Assembly: GCF_015752205.1 (NCBI RefSeq)
Contig: NZ_JADOVG010000007.1
Span: 62,001 to 126,000, forward strand
Direction of reading: 5' to 3'
Length of the DNA: 64,000 nucleotides
DNA from: Polaromonas sp. CG_9.7
GTDB lineage: Bacteria > Pseudomonadota > Gammaproteobacteria > Burkholderiales > Burkholderiaceae_C
Positions 1-9,063 of the stretch are shown here, piece after piece (position 1 is the stretch's first letter; every line of letters begins with the position of its first letter). The notes below the pieces were generated by a model that was not told the origin of the DNA, did no database searches, and worked only from the letters and a program-made list of their open reading frames with translations. Made by a program: the position numbers and the translations under genes.

Positions 1-2
1 CT

Positions 3-875
3 GCCAACCTGGCCGAATTGCGCGAGATGATCGGCCGGGAAAGCGAACGGCTGACGCCGCGCCTGCGCGCCGCCGCTCGTTACGCACTGGACCATCCCAA
101 CGAGGTGGCACTCAACCCGGTGGCGACGCTGGCCAGAACCTCCAAGGTGGCGGCTGCGACCTTTATCCGGCTGGCCCAGTTTCTGGGGTGCGAAGGTTAC
201 AGCGACCTGCAGCGGCTGTTTCGCGAACCGCTCCAGCACGCCGGACAACCCAGCTTTCCGCAACGCATACGGCATTTCGGCGGCGAGCAGACGCTGGACA
301 ATCCGGACGATCCGGCCCAGGTGCTGCAAGCGTTCAGCCAGGCCAACATGGTGTCGCTGGAGCATCTGCGCGCCGACGCTGCCAGCCTGCCGTTGCAAGC
401 CGCCATCGATTTGATCGAGCAGGCCACGCTCGTGCATGTGGTGGGACTGCGGCGGTCGTATGCCGTGGCCGCCTACCTGGCTTACGCACTGAACCGGGTA
501 GGCTGCCCGACCGTGCAGATCAACGGCCTGGGCGGCAGCATCCACGAGCAGGCCTCGATAGCCGGCGCCGGCCAACTTTTGATTGCCGTCAGCTTTCCGC
601 CGTATGCCGGCGACACCCTGCAGGTGTGCCAGCAGCTGAGCCGGCGCGGCGTGAAACGGCTGGCCCTGACAGATTCCATTTTCAGTCCAATTGCACAAGG
701 CGCCGAGTTGGTGCTGGAAGTCAACGACGCCGAATTGCTGGGCTTCCGTTCGCTGTGCGCCGCCATGAGCCTGGCGCAAACGCTGGCCATGGGTGTGGCC
801 TTCAGCAAGCGCAGCAAGCAGCGCATGGGGTCCGCCGAAACGTTTGAAACTGTCCTCGAAGACATCGACTGCTAG
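3..875 (+). CDS. MurR/RpiR family transcriptional regulator (5' end cut by window)
   Basis: A sugar- or metabolite-sensing DNA-binding regulator: an N-terminal RpiR-type helix-turn-helix (about the first 75 visible residues, including the stretch ARTSKVAAATFIRLAQFLG) is followed by a SIS domain (about residues 120-255, with the VVGLRRSYAVAAYLAYALN segment) that in this family binds phosphosugars or related ligands. The frame is open to the left edge, and a TTG at 18 is the only start inside the window. Family members usually have a few more residues before this point, so the true start is probably outside. It ends 2 bases before the allA ATG, so the two genes are almost certainly co-transcribed and the regulator may control ureide/purine breakdown; that target is inferred. 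Confidence 0.85.
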   Translation, partial: ANLAELREMIGRESERLTPRLRAAARYALDHPNEVALNPVATLARTSKVAAATFIRLAQFLGCEGYSDLQRLFREPLQHAGQPSFPQRIRHFGGEQTLDNPDDPAQVLQAFSQANMVSLEHLRADAASLPLQAAIDLIEQATLVHVVGLRRSYAVAAYLAYALNRVGCPTVQINGLGGSIHEQASIAGAGQLLIAVSFPPYAGDTLQVCQQLSRRGVKRLALTDSIFSPIAQGAELVLEVNDAELLGFRSLCAAMSLAQTLAMGVAFSKRSKQRMGSAETFETVLEDIDC

Positions 876-877
876 CC

Positions 878-1408
878 ATGACCCCTGTTCTCCTGAAGCC
901 CGAGCCGCTGACCGCCGCCGCATTTGCGCCGTTTGGCGATGTCATTGAAGCGTGCGACAGCGCACAGCGCCTGCAAATCAACCAGGGCCATGCCGAGCGC
1001 TACCACGACCTGGCCTGCGTCGATCTGGCGGGCCATGGCGCCAAGGCACTGATCAGCATCTTTCGCTCGCAACCGCGCCAGTTCCCGCTGTTCCTGAACG
1101 TCCTTGAACGTCACCCGCTGGGCAGCCAGGCCTTCATGCCGCTGGCGGCCCTGCCTTATCTGGTGGTGGTGGCGCCCGGCCTGGAAGCGCCTGATCTGCA
1201 GGGGCTGCGCTGCTTCATCGCCGCTCCCGGACAGGGCGTCAACTATGCGCGCGGAACCTGGCACCATCCGCTGCTGTCGCTGGACGCGACCACTGATTTC
1301 CTGGTGGTCGACCGGGGCGGACCGGGCGTCAACCTGGAAGAATACGCCCTGCCGCCCGAACTTATCCGGATTCTTGCGCCGGCTGATGGCCTATCCAGCT
1401 GGTCCTGA
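878..1408 (+). CDS. allA: Ureidoglycolate lyase
   Basis: Converts ureidoglycolate to glyoxylate and urea, the last step of allantoin (purine ring) breakdown in the cytoplasm. The 176-residue product has the usual length of the AllA cupin family; typical stretches are the N-terminal LTAAAFAPFGDVIE, the middle FPLFLNVLERHPLGSQAFMPL and the conserved ARGTWHHPLL near residue 127. The ATG lies 2 bases after the TAG of the RpiR-type regulator. No other allantoin genes follow, so any partners must lie to the left of the window or elsewhere. Family assignment is firm; physiological role is from family knowledge. Confidence 0.93.
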   Translation: MTPVLLKPEPLTAAAFAPFGDVIEACDSAQRLQINQGHAERYHDLACVDLAGHGAKALISIFRSQPRQFPLFLNVLERHPLGSQAFMPLAALPYLVVVAPGLEAPDLQGLRCFIAAPGQGVNYARGTWHHPLLSLDATTDFLVVDRGGPGVNLEEYALPPELIRILAPADGLSSWS

Positions 1409-1491
1409 AGGCCACGGAAGGCATGGCGCTATGAATTGATCTGTTTTCAGCACAAAAAAGGCACTATCCGCATACCCAGCTTGCATAATCA

Positions 1492-1508
1492 GCTATCTTT
1501 TTTATAGT
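1492..1508. repeat. 17-bp palindromic repeat, copy 1
   Basis: GCTAT, 7-base spacer CTTTTTT, ATAGT. One mismatch to the GCTAY-N7-ATAGC family found across this window. Lies between convergent allA and the NYN gene, 25 bases beyond the stop of the latter. Confidence 0.6.
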
Positions 1509-1532
1509 CCCTTGAGAACAAGAAAGCGGCTA

Positions 1533-2336
1533 TCAGCGCAGCCGCAGCAGGGGCGGCTGGCCATCTTCGCTGACTTCCAGCAGCGCGCCGAAAGCCGACA
1601 GCATGGCCGGAAAATTCGCGTGGCCATGTTCTTTCGGATCAAAGGTCGAGTCCAGCCGCAGAATCATCTGCCAGACGGCTTGCGGACTGACCCAGGCATC
1701 GCCCTGGGCCTGGGCCAGCAGGCGAACCGCCCGTGTCAAGAGCCCGGCGGCGGCATCGTCGGCAAGCAACTCCGCCGATGGCGTTAGCGCGTGTTCAGGT
1801 GCCTGCAGGTTGTCCAGCAGGGCTTCGTAGTAATGGAAGGCATGGCAACTCTTGGCCCAGTGGCGATTGGTCGATTTGCGCGTGCCGATGCCGATCAGGG
1901 TTCGGCCAGCGGCCTTGACTTTTTGCGACACCGGCATGAAGTCACTGTCGCCACCGACGATGATGACCGTGCCAATATGGCCAAAGCGCGCCATGTCTTC
2001 CATCGCGTCCAGGCACAGGCTGATGTCGGCGCCATTCTTGGCCGAGCCGCCAGGCGGAAAAAGCTGGATCAGCTCGACTGCGCATTGCAGCAACGCGTCG
2101 CGATAGCGGCTGAAATACTGCCAGTTGCAGTAGGCGCGATTGATGGCAATCGGCCCGAAAGAAGCCGCCAGCTCGACCACCGCCTGGATGTCGATCAGCG
2201 GCTCCTGCACCCGAAAGCGGTTGTCCTGCTTGCTGTAGGCGCCTTCCTGGCGGGCTTCGCACAGGCTGGCGTGCAGGTTTTCAAAGTCCCAGTAAAGGGC
2301 GACAGAGGCTTGGGGTTCGCTGGCGCGCTGGCGCAT
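1533..2336 (-). CDS. NYN domain (LabA/DUF88-like) protein with C-terminal winged-helix-like region
   Basis: Predicted PIN-like ribonuclease of the NYN superfamily. The acidic metal-site motifs are visible: ALYWDFENLHASL near the N terminus, NGADISLCLDAMEDM in the middle and IVGGDSDFMPV after it. The last 80 residues (LLTRAVRLLAQAQGDAWVSPQAVWQMILRLDSTFDP) look like an OST-HTH/LOTUS-type RNA-binding domain, a common partner of bacterial NYN domains. I chose the ATG at 2336 (267 residues) because AGGAG sits a few bases upstream; the frame is open to 2375. It is convergent with allA and stands alone. The RNA target is unknown. Confidence 0.82.
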   Translation of the reverse strand: MRQRASEPQASVALYWDFENLHASLCEARQEGAYSKQDNRFRVQEPLIDIQAVVELAASFGPIAINRAYCNWQYFSRYRDALLQCAVELIQLFPPGGSAKNGADISLCLDAMEDMARFGHIGTVIIVGGDSDFMPVSQKVKAAGRTLIGIGTRKSTNRHWAKSCHAFHYYEALLDNLQAPEHALTPSAELLADDAAAGLLTRAVRLLAQAQGDAWVSPQAVWQMILRLDSTFDPKEHGHANFPAMLSAFGALLEVSEDGQPPLLRLR

Positions 2337-2495
2337 GGGGGCTCCTGGCAAAGCCATGATGCTAACGCGCCGCACACTGACACAGGCGCGGCCGTTCCAT
2401 CGGACTCGCCCGGCGATAACCCCATGGCTTGCTGCCCATGAAAAGACCGCACGGCGGCTGATCGGCGCGCGGCGTATTCTGCTATTTTTTTAACC

Positions 2496-3407
2496 ATGGA
2501 ACGCCCCATGCCGCCACGCCTGACCGCGCAAGACTTTGACCAGGAATTGCTGATTCTGTTTGATGCCTACGTCCACGGCAGCCTTGACCGGCGCGGCTTT
2601 CTGGGCAAGGCGCAAAAGTTTGCCACGGCGGGGGTGACCGCCGTCGGCCTGCTGGCAGCACTGAGCCCCAATTTTGCGTTGGGCCAACAGGTTCCGCAGG
2701 ACGATGCACGGCTCAAGAGCGAGCGGACCAGCGTTCCATCGCCCGCCGGCAATGGCAGCATCAACGGCTATCTGGTACGCCCCGCAAGCGCCGACAGGAC
2801 CAAATTGCCGGCCGTCCTGGTAATCCACGAAAACCGGGGCCTGAACCCGCACATCGAAGACATTGCACGGCGTCTGGCATTGGACGGCTTCATGGCCTTT
2901 GCGCCAGATGCACTGACGCCGCTGGGCGGCTATCCGGGCGATGAAGAAAAGGCCCGGACGCTGTTTGCCACGCTGGACCAGTCCAAGGCGATGGAAGATT
3001 TTCTGGCTGCCAGCCAGTGGCTCAAGTCACGACCCGACGCCACCGGCCAACTTGGCGCGGTAGGCTTTTGCTACGGCGGTGGTATCGTCCATCAAATGGC
3101 AGTTCGCATGCCGGATCTGGGTGCAGCCGTGCCGTTTTACGGCAACACGCCCGCGCCGCCGGCAGCAGCCCAGGTCAAGGCGCCGCTGCTGGTTCACCTG
3201 GCGGCCGTTGACGAGCGCATCAATGCCGCCTGGCCGGCGTATGAAACCGCGCTCAACGCAGCGGGTGCTCAATACACGGCGCACCAATACGCCGGGACGC
3301 AGCACGGTTTCAACAACGACACCACGCCGCGTTACGACGCTGCGGCGGCACGGCTGTCGTGGGACAGGACCGTGGCCTTCTTCAAAACCAACCTGAAGAA
3401 TGGATGA
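2496..3407 (+). CDS. Dienelactone hydrolase family protein
   Basis: Alpha/beta hydrolase of the dienelactone hydrolase family. The nucleophile elbow GFCYGGG gives a catalytic cysteine near residue 193, and the C-terminal GTQHGFNN supplies the histidine; an aspartate in AAVDERIN is the likely third member. Residues 30-66 (RRGFLGKAQKFATAGVTAVG...LGQQ) resemble an exported-protein leader with an RRGFL twin-arginine-like start, as in many DLH homologues, though it is preceded by about 28 extra residues. An alternative ATG at 2508 shortens it by four codons. Its last 8 bases overlap the longest frame of the glycerophosphodiesterase. Substrate unknown; the name reflects family only. Confidence 0.87.
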   Translation: MERPMPPRLTAQDFDQELLILFDAYVHGSLDRRGFLGKAQKFATAGVTAVGLLAALSPNFALGQQVPQDDARLKSERTSVPSPAGNGSINGYLVRPASADRTKLPAVLVIHENRGLNPHIEDIARRLALDGFMAFAPDALTPLGGYPGDEEKARTLFATLDQSKAMEDFLAASQWLKSRPDATGQLGAVGFCYGGGIVHQMAVRMPDLGAAVPFYGNTPAPPAAAQVKAPLLVHLAAVDERINAAWPAYETALNAAGAQYTAHQYAGTQHGFNNDTTPRYDAAAARLSWDRTVAFFKTNLKNG

Positions 3408-4584
3408 GCGGTATCTGGACCAGGCGTTGGGATTCACGAAACGAGACCCGGGAATCTTGATAAAACAGCATTTCTATGTCTGCGCTGCAACCATTGCCAT
3501 AGTGGGTTTGTCGGCTTGCGGCGCCAGTCCGCACAACACGTCGCATGCCCAACAGGCCACCACCGCGCCCCTGCCCGCCCGACTGGTGATCGGCCACCGG
3601 GGCGCCAGCGCATTTCGTCCCGAACACACGCTCGAAGCGTATGCCCGGGCGATCGACGATGGCGCCGATGCGATCGAACCTGATCTGGTGAGCACGCAGG
3701 ACGGCGTCCTGGTGGCGCGACATGAGAACGAGATTTCCGGCACCACCAACGTCGCCGAAAAACCGGAATTTGCTGCGCGGCGTGCGACGAAGCTGATTGA
3801 CAACGTCAGCACCACCGGCTGGTTCACCGAAGACTTCACACTGGCCGAACTGCAGACGCTGCGTGCCCGAGAGCGCATTCCACTGAACCGTCCGGCCAGC
3901 ATGGCCTACAACGACCAGTTTGCGGTGCCGACGCTGCAAGCCGTCATGGATCTGGCCCAAGCCAAAACACTGAAAACCGGCCGGACGATTGCCATTTACC
4001 CCGAGATCAAGCATCCGGGCTATTTCAGGTCGATCGGCCTGCCGCTGGAAAAGCGGCTGGTCGATGCGCTGCATGCCAATGGCTACCGGGGCCGCTTGGC
4101 GCCGGTGTTCATCCAGTCATTTGAAGTGGCCAGCCTGAAAGAAATACGCACGCTGACCGACCTGCGCAGCGTGCAACTTCTGGCGGGACGCGGCAGGCCT
4201 GAGGACTTCAGGCTGGCAGGCGATGCGCGCACCTTTGCCGACATCGGCACCGCCTCCGGCCTGCGCGAGGTCGCCAGCTATGCCAGCGGCATCGGACCCG
4301 AGAAAAGTATGGTGATTCCCCGCGACGCAAAAAACCGCCTGGGCAAGCCGACATCGCTGGTGGCGGATGCGCATGCAGCGGGCCTGTTCGTGCACCCTTA
4401 CACATTTCGCCCCGAAAACCCCTTCCTGCCAGCCGAACTGCAACTAGGCGATGCGGCGTCGCCAAGCCAGCATGGCAAGCTGGCTGACGAAATCAGTACC
4501 TTTTTGCGGGCCGGCGTTGATGGTTTCTTCACCGACGACCCGGCCACCGGTCGCGCAGCGCTTGATGCCTTCAACAGCCGCTGA
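3400..4584 (+). CDS. Glycerophosphodiester phosphodiesterase, predicted lipoprotein
   Basis: Hydrolyses deacylated phospholipid diesters to glycerol-3-phosphate and an alcohol. The GDPD signature is clear: VIGHRGASAFRPEHTLEAY near residue 63, then ADAIEPDLVSTQDGVLVARHE with the metal-binding Glu/Asp and His, and YPEIKHPGYF later; it resembles periplasmic GlpQ. The leader YVCAATIAIVGLSAC ends in a lipobox-like LSAC, so it is probably lipidated. The longest frame starts at ATG 3400, overlapping the previous gene, but then 19 charged residues precede the leader. A TTG at 3457 gives a conventional signal peptide (IKQHFYVCAATIAIVGLSAC) and may be the true start. Confidence 0.88.
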   Translation: MDERYLDQALGFTKRDPGILIKQHFYVCAATIAIVGLSACGASPHNTSHAQQATTAPLPARLVIGHRGASAFRPEHTLEAYARAIDDGADAIEPDLVSTQDGVLVARHENEISGTTNVAEKPEFAARRATKLIDNVSTTGWFTEDFTLAELQTLRARERIPLNRPASMAYNDQFAVPTLQAVMDLAQAKTLKTGRTIAIYPEIKHPGYFRSIGLPLEKRLVDALHANGYRGRLAPVFIQSFEVASLKEIRTLTDLRSVQLLAGRGRPEDFRLAGDARTFADIGTASGLREVASYASGIGPEKSMVIPRDAKNRLGKPTSLVADAHAAGLFVHPYTFRPENPFLPAELQLGDAASPSQHGKLADEISTFLRAGVDGFFTDDPATGRAALDAFNSR

Positions 4585-4605
4585 ACGCCTGGCCTTGCAT
4601 CCGGT

Positions 4606-5253
4606 TCAGGCGGCGGGCTTGGCCTGGTAGGCCTTGCGGTCAGCCAGCACTTTCTTGGCTGATGGCCGTTCACTGACCAGGCGGATGTAGGGCTTGTAGT
4701 CAATACCAGCCGCCAGCAGCAAATCCTCGCCCAACACCGCCCGGGTGGCCATGCCGACCAGGGGCAGGCTGGCAAAAGCAGAACAGTCGGCCTGGGTGAA
4801 CAGCTCGCCCGCCACATAAGGCGAAAATTTTGCCAGTTGCTTGAAGGCAGAAATGTTTTTTTCAAGCTGCTTGCGAACCCGCACCTGCGTTGATTCACTG
4901 ACCGTTCCGCCAAAAAAAGCCTGGCCGTAAAGTTCCCGCGCGACGAGTTCCAGGTGCAGTTCGATATAGGTGATGAGTTCGCGCACCTTGGCGGCAGCAA
5001 ACGGGTCGGCCGGCAGCAGCGCCGGTTCGGGATAAGCCGATTCGATGAACTCCATGATCGCCTGGCTTTCGCACAGGCCGCCCTCGGGCGTGCGCAAAAA
5101 GGGCACCTTGCCCAGCGGCGAAGCCTGCAGCGCCGCAGCGTCGGTTATGGGCAGCGTCACCACCTCTTCGTTAAAAGGCACGTCTTTTTCAAGCAGCGCC
5201 AGCTTGACCTTGTTGTAATAGTTTGAAACCGGAAAGCCGCAAAGGGTTAGCAT
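4606..5253 (-). CDS. Glutathione S-transferase family protein
   Basis: Soluble GST: thioredoxin-like N-terminal domain (MLTLCGFPVSNYYNKVKLALLEKDVPF, then LGKVPFLRTPEGGLCESQAIMEFI carrying the conserved cis-Pro and ES glutathione-binding pair) and an all-helical C-terminal domain to residue 215, the normal length. AGGAG lies upstream of the ATG at 5253. It is convergent with the glycerophosphodiesterase gene and not clearly in an operon. Substrate cannot be told from sequence; conjugation or peroxide/lipid detoxification is the family role. Confidence 0.9.
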   Translation of the reverse strand: MLTLCGFPVSNYYNKVKLALLEKDVPFNEEVVTLPITDAAALQASPLGKVPFLRTPEGGLCESQAIMEFIESAYPEPALLPADPFAAAKVRELITYIELHLELVARELYGQAFFGGTVSESTQVRVRKQLEKNISAFKQLAKFSPYVAGELFTQADCSAFASLPLVGMATRAVLGEDLLLAAGIDYKPYIRLVSERPSAKKVLADRKAYQAKPAA

Positions 5254-5518
5254 GAAATGGATGTCTCCTCAAGTTGGGACTGCCAGTTTAGGTGGAGTCT
5301 GGCCAAAAGCCGGCAACGGCTGCGACAACGGCGCGGGTGCAGGGTCATTCACCACCGCGATTTCAGCGATACGGCCTGGCCAGAACTCTTGATTTGTTGT
5401 GATTCGCAGGGCAGGAAAACCCAGCGTCCGATGCTCCGTTCTTTCAACTTCCTGATAATCAGCGTCACAGTCCAGGCCGGCTTGGTCCCCTTTCCATCAT
5501 TCATCAGGAGTCACCCGT

Positions 5519-5947
5519 TTGCGAACACCCTTGTTTATGGCCGTCATCCTTGGCAGCTTTTTTTCAGCCCATGCAGCCAAGCCGCTAACGCCTGCGGTTG
5601 CATCGCATCCCCTCATTGCAAGCTGGTCCTGGACCTTGCCAGGCAAGTCATGCACCGAGCAACTCCACTACCGTGCCAATGGCACGCGCCAGGGCAGCAG
5701 CGGCGAAGAAACGACGAAAAGCCGCTACGAAGTCACGCGCATTCCCAGCCTGCTGGGCTTTTACCGCTTGAGCGAAACCGTGACCGACAGCAACGGCAAA
5801 AGGGATTGTTCGGGCGACCTGCATGAGGCGCCTGGCGAGCCGCTGACGCGATACATTCAGTTCAGCCCGAAAAAAGACCAGTTCATCGTTTGTCGCGAAG
5901 AGTCGCTGGAGGCTTGTTTTGGTCCCTTCAAGCGCCTGCCAGGCTAG
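5519..5947 (+). CDS. Small secreted protein of unknown function
   Basis: Predicted 142-residue periplasmic protein. I accept the TTG at 5519 because AGGAG lies about nine bases upstream and translation gives a clean signal peptide (MRTPLFMAVILGSFFSAHA, cleavage near AHA-AK). The mature part has four cysteines (KSCTEQ, RDCSGD, IVCREE, EACFGP), which suggests two disulfides in the periplasm. I do not recognise a named domain. A longer overlapping frame starting at 5257 lacks these features and is treated as spurious. Confidence 0.68.
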   Translation: MRTPLFMAVILGSFFSAHAAKPLTPAVASHPLIASWSWTLPGKSCTEQLHYRANGTRQGSSGEETTKSRYEVTRIPSLLGFYRLSETVTDSNGKRDCSGDLHEAPGEPLTRYIQFSPKKDQFIVCREESLEACFGPFKRLPG

Positions 5948-6263
5948 GCTGTCCGGATTGAGACGGCCCCGCATAAAAGTCTTGTCCTACAGGCAAATCA
6001 TGCCTGCGGTGCTACAAGGATTTTTAAAGCAATACATGAATATTTGGCTACCCTGCAAACAGCAAGAAGGCGAATTTCAGACAGCGCCTGGCTGCAAGCA
6101 ACTGCCTACAAGCAACCTAAGGGAAGTCCCCCTCAATGCCCATAACGCAAGCAGGTAAAGATATGATCGGGCGTTTTTGCCCAGAAACCACTGGGCACAT
6201 GGACTGGTTTGTGCAACGCACGACATGACAAATCCAGCCTCATCCTGAAGCAGTCTTTACTTT
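5948..6263. other. Intergenic region upstream of the histidine kinase gene
   Basis: About 316 bases with no convincing gene. It contains one perfect 7-bp inverted repeat, TGCCCAG-N6-CTGGGCA, at 6178-6197, about 70 bases before the kinase start. It has no U-run, so it is more likely an operator or leader hairpin than a terminator. No clear sigma-70 promoter could be assigned. Confidence 0.5.
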
Positions 6264-9050
6264 ATGTACCAAACATCCCCTGCAGCTTCCCTGCCCATGC
6301 GTTACCTGGGCCTGTCCTATGCCCAGCGCATGACCGAAGCCTCAAGATGGAAGCGGTATGCACTGGCAATACTTTTCTTCCTCGTTGCATTTGCTGCACG
6401 CTTTGAGTTGATTGATGTTTTGCCTGCCAAAGGTTTTCCTTTCCTGACCTTTTTTCCGGCGGTGCTGCTGGCGACTTACCTGGCAGGTCTCGGCCCCGGG
6501 CTGCTCGCATCTGGACTGAGCTTTCTGGCGGCCTGGCTCTTTTTCATCCAGCCGGATCGGTTAGTCCCCCTGACCGGTGCCGACATGGTCGCCTTGACTT
6601 TTTTCTCGGCTATCTTGCTCATTGACTGCCTGGTGATTAATGTCATGAAGTCTGCACTGGTTCGTGTAAACCGCACCGAGCAGCAGTTGCGCGAATCCAG
6701 CCAGAGGCTGCGACTGATGCTGGACAACCTGTATGTCTATGTCGGCATTCTCGACCTTGACGGCACGCTGCAGGAGGTGAATGAGGAATTTCTGCTGGCG
6801 GCCAATGTGCGCAGGGTTGACGTAATGGGCCGTCCACTGTGGGAAGCCTCGTGGTGGGCCAGCGATGCAGGAAAGCAACAGCTGCGCGCCGCCATCGGAC
6901 GTGCATCGGCCGGAGAAACCGTGCGTTTCGACATCGAATTGGCGCGTTCCGGAAACACCTTCACGATTGATTTCCAGGTCGGCCCGCTGCGCGAGAGCAA
7001 CGGGCAGATCACGACCCTGGTGGCCAGCGGGGTGGATGTGACGGCCCGGGTGCTGGCCATGGCCGCGCTCCACGCGAGCCGCAAAGAGGCCATTAGCGCG
7101 GCCGAAGCGGAACAAGCCGAGCGCCGTGTGCTCAATGCCACCTTCAACGCGGTGCCCGCGGGCATTATCGTGGCCAACGCGGAAGGCAAGCTGCTGCGGA
7201 TGAACAAGGCCACCGAAGATATCTGGGGCATGGCGCCATTCTCGGAAAATGTCAGTAACTACGGTGAGTGGAGGGGCTGGTGGGCTGATGGGTCGGCGCG
7301 GCACGGACAGCGGATACTGGCGCATGAATGGGGGCTGGCGCGCTCGTTGCAGGGGGAAACCTGCCATGAAATCATCGAGATTGAGCCCTTTGGCCAGCCG
7401 AACGAGCGGCGGTTCACCGTGCTGTCGTCAGCGCCGGTTCTCGGCGCTGACGGTCAGGTAGTCGGCGGCGTCGTGGCGCAGGTAGACATCACGGACCGCA
7501 TCCGTGCCGAGAAGGCGCTTCGCGAGCGCCAACAGTTGCTGCAAAGCACCATGGACAACTTTCCCACCGTGATTGCGTACAAGGACATTGACGGCCGTTT
7601 CCTAGACGTGAACCACAAGGTGGAAAAAGTCCTCGGAATGAGCCGGCAGGCCATCTGCGGACTGACGATGTATGACCTGGTGCCATCAGCCTATGCCGAT
7701 GAGTCGCGCCAGCAAGAGCTGAAAGTGATGCAGACCCTGCAGGCCATCCAGACCGAACGGATAACACCACTTGACAGCGGCACGTTGTACTACCTTGACA
7801 CCAGTTTTCCCCTGATCGACATTGACGGACGTGTCTACGGCACCGGCCATATCTCGCATGACATCACAGCCATCCGGCTTGCCGAACAGGCGCTGAACGC
7901 CGCCAACGAAAAACTGCGCGAAGCCGATCGTCAAAAAGACGAGTTTCTGGCGACCCTGGCGCATGAGCTGCGCAATCCGCTGGCGCCCATCCGCACCGCC
8001 GTCGAGGTGATACGGCTTCGCAATCCGGCAGACCTGGCGGTGCAGCGGGCGCGCACCGTCATTGAGCGCCAGGTGCTGCATCTCACGCGACTGGTGGACG
8101 ACCTGCTCGACGTTGCCCGCATCACGCGCGGCACGGTTCATCTGCAGCTCGAAACGCTGAACCTGCGTGCGGTGGTGCAAAGCGCCATCGATTCAGTGCA
8201 ATCCACGCTTGATGCCGCCGGACTGACGCTTACCTACCCGACCGACCAGCAGCCGATCACCATTCGCGGCGATGCGACACGGCTGGTCCAGTGCGTCGTC
8301 AACCTGCTGACCAATGCCATCAAGTTCACACCGTCTGGCGGCTGCATCTGTGTTCGGGTTGCCCAGGAAGGCGGCACGGCCGCCATCGAGGTCAGCGACA
8401 ACGGCAGCGGCCTGCCCGCAGGAAGTCTGGAAAGAATCTTTGAATTGTTCATTCAGGACCGGCCCAGCGGCCTGCATGGCAACACCGGTCTTGGCATCGG
8501 CCTGGCATTGACGCGCAAGCTGCTGCTGCTGCATGGCGGCAGCGTGCAAGCCACCAGCGCTGGACCCGGTCAGGGAAGCACCTTCCGCATCGAATTACCC
8601 GCTGGTGGCACGTCCGAAAGCGTGCCGGCGCCGTCAGCCGAACTGCCGTTTGTTGACGGTGCCGGCGCACGCGTGCTGGTGGTGGAAGACAACCGCGACG
8701 CGGCTGACCTGCTGGCCGAAATGATGGACATGATGGGCTTTCGGGTCAGCGTGGCCTACACCGGGGAGTCGGCACTGGCCGCCATGACCAAAGACATGCC
8801 CGACGCTGTGCTGATGGACATTGGATTGCCGGACATCAACGGCTACGAGGTCTGCCGCCGCATGCGCCGCATTGCGGTCGCACGGCAGCCAGTGGCGATC
8901 GCCCTGACCGGATGGGGCAACGACACCGACCGTGACCAGGCCACCGAGGCGGGGTTCAACGGACACCTGACCAAGCCCGCCGAACCTGACCAGATCGTCG
9001 CCCTGCTGCACGAACTGATTGCCGCAGCGGGCGGCCCTGTAGCACCCTGA
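6264..9050 (+). CDS. Hybrid sensor histidine kinase (DUF4118-like membrane domain, PAS repeats, HisKA, HATPase, REC)
   Basis: Membrane-bound signalling kinase of 928 residues. Residues about 30-130 form a multi-helix membrane domain resembling DUF4118 (KdpD-type), with FPAVLLATYLAGLGPGLLA. Three PAS-type sensor units follow at roughly 145-270, 285-415 and 425-545. The H-box LAHELRNPLAPIRTA places the phosphorylated histidine at about residue 567. The ATPase domain shows NLLTNAIKFTPSGG and GLGIGLALTRKLL. The C-terminal receiver has VLMDIGLPDINGYE with its aspartate near residue 852. No output domain or regulator gene sits beside it, so its target is unknown. ATG 6297 is an alternative start. 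It ends 13 bases before the convergent cobQ stop. Confidence 0.92.
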   Translation: MYQTSPAASLPMRYLGLSYAQRMTEASRWKRYALAILFFLVAFAARFELIDVLPAKGFPFLTFFPAVLLATYLAGLGPGLLASGLSFLAAWLFFIQPDRLVPLTGADMVALTFFSAILLIDCLVINVMKSALVRVNRTEQQLRESSQRLRLMLDNLYVYVGILDLDGTLQEVNEEFLLAANVRRVDVMGRPLWEASWWASDAGKQQLRAAIGRASAGETVRFDIELARSGNTFTIDFQVGPLRESNGQITTLVASGVDVTARVLAMAALHASRKEAISAAEAEQAERRVLNATFNAVPAGIIVANAEGKLLRMNKATEDIWGMAPFSENVSNYGEWRGWWADGSARHGQRILAHEWGLARSLQGETCHEIIEIEPFGQPNERRFTVLSSAPVLGADGQVVGGVVAQVDITDRIRAEKALRERQQLLQSTMDNFPTVIAYKDIDGRFLDVNHKVEKVLGMSRQAICGLTMYDLVPSAYADESRQQELKVMQTLQAIQTERITPLDSGTLYYLDTSFPLIDIDGRVYGTGHISHDITAIRLAEQALNAANEKLREADRQKDEFLATLAHELRNPLAPIRTAVEVIRLRNPADLAVQRARTVIERQVLHLTRLVDDLLDVARITRGTVHLQLETLNLRAVVQSAIDSVQSTLDAAGLTLTYPTDQQPITIRGDATRLVQCVVNLLTNAIKFTPSGGCICVRVAQEGGTAAIEVSDNGSGLPAGSLERIFELFIQDRPSGLHGNTGLGIGLALTRKLLLLHGGSVQATSAGPGQGSTFRIELPAGGTSESVPAPSAELPFVDGAGARVLVVEDNRDAADLLAEMMDMMGFRVSVAYTGESALAAMTKDMPDAVLMDIGLPDINGYEVCRRMRRIAVARQPVAIALTGWGNDTDRDQATEAGFNGHLTKPAEPDQIVALLHELIAAAGGPVAP

Positions 9051-9063
9051 AAAACCGTTGAGA

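Noticed and set aside
5257..5826. 189-residue frame overlapping the small secreted protein
   Set aside because: No ribosome site, no signal peptide, and it overlaps the better supported gene at 5519.
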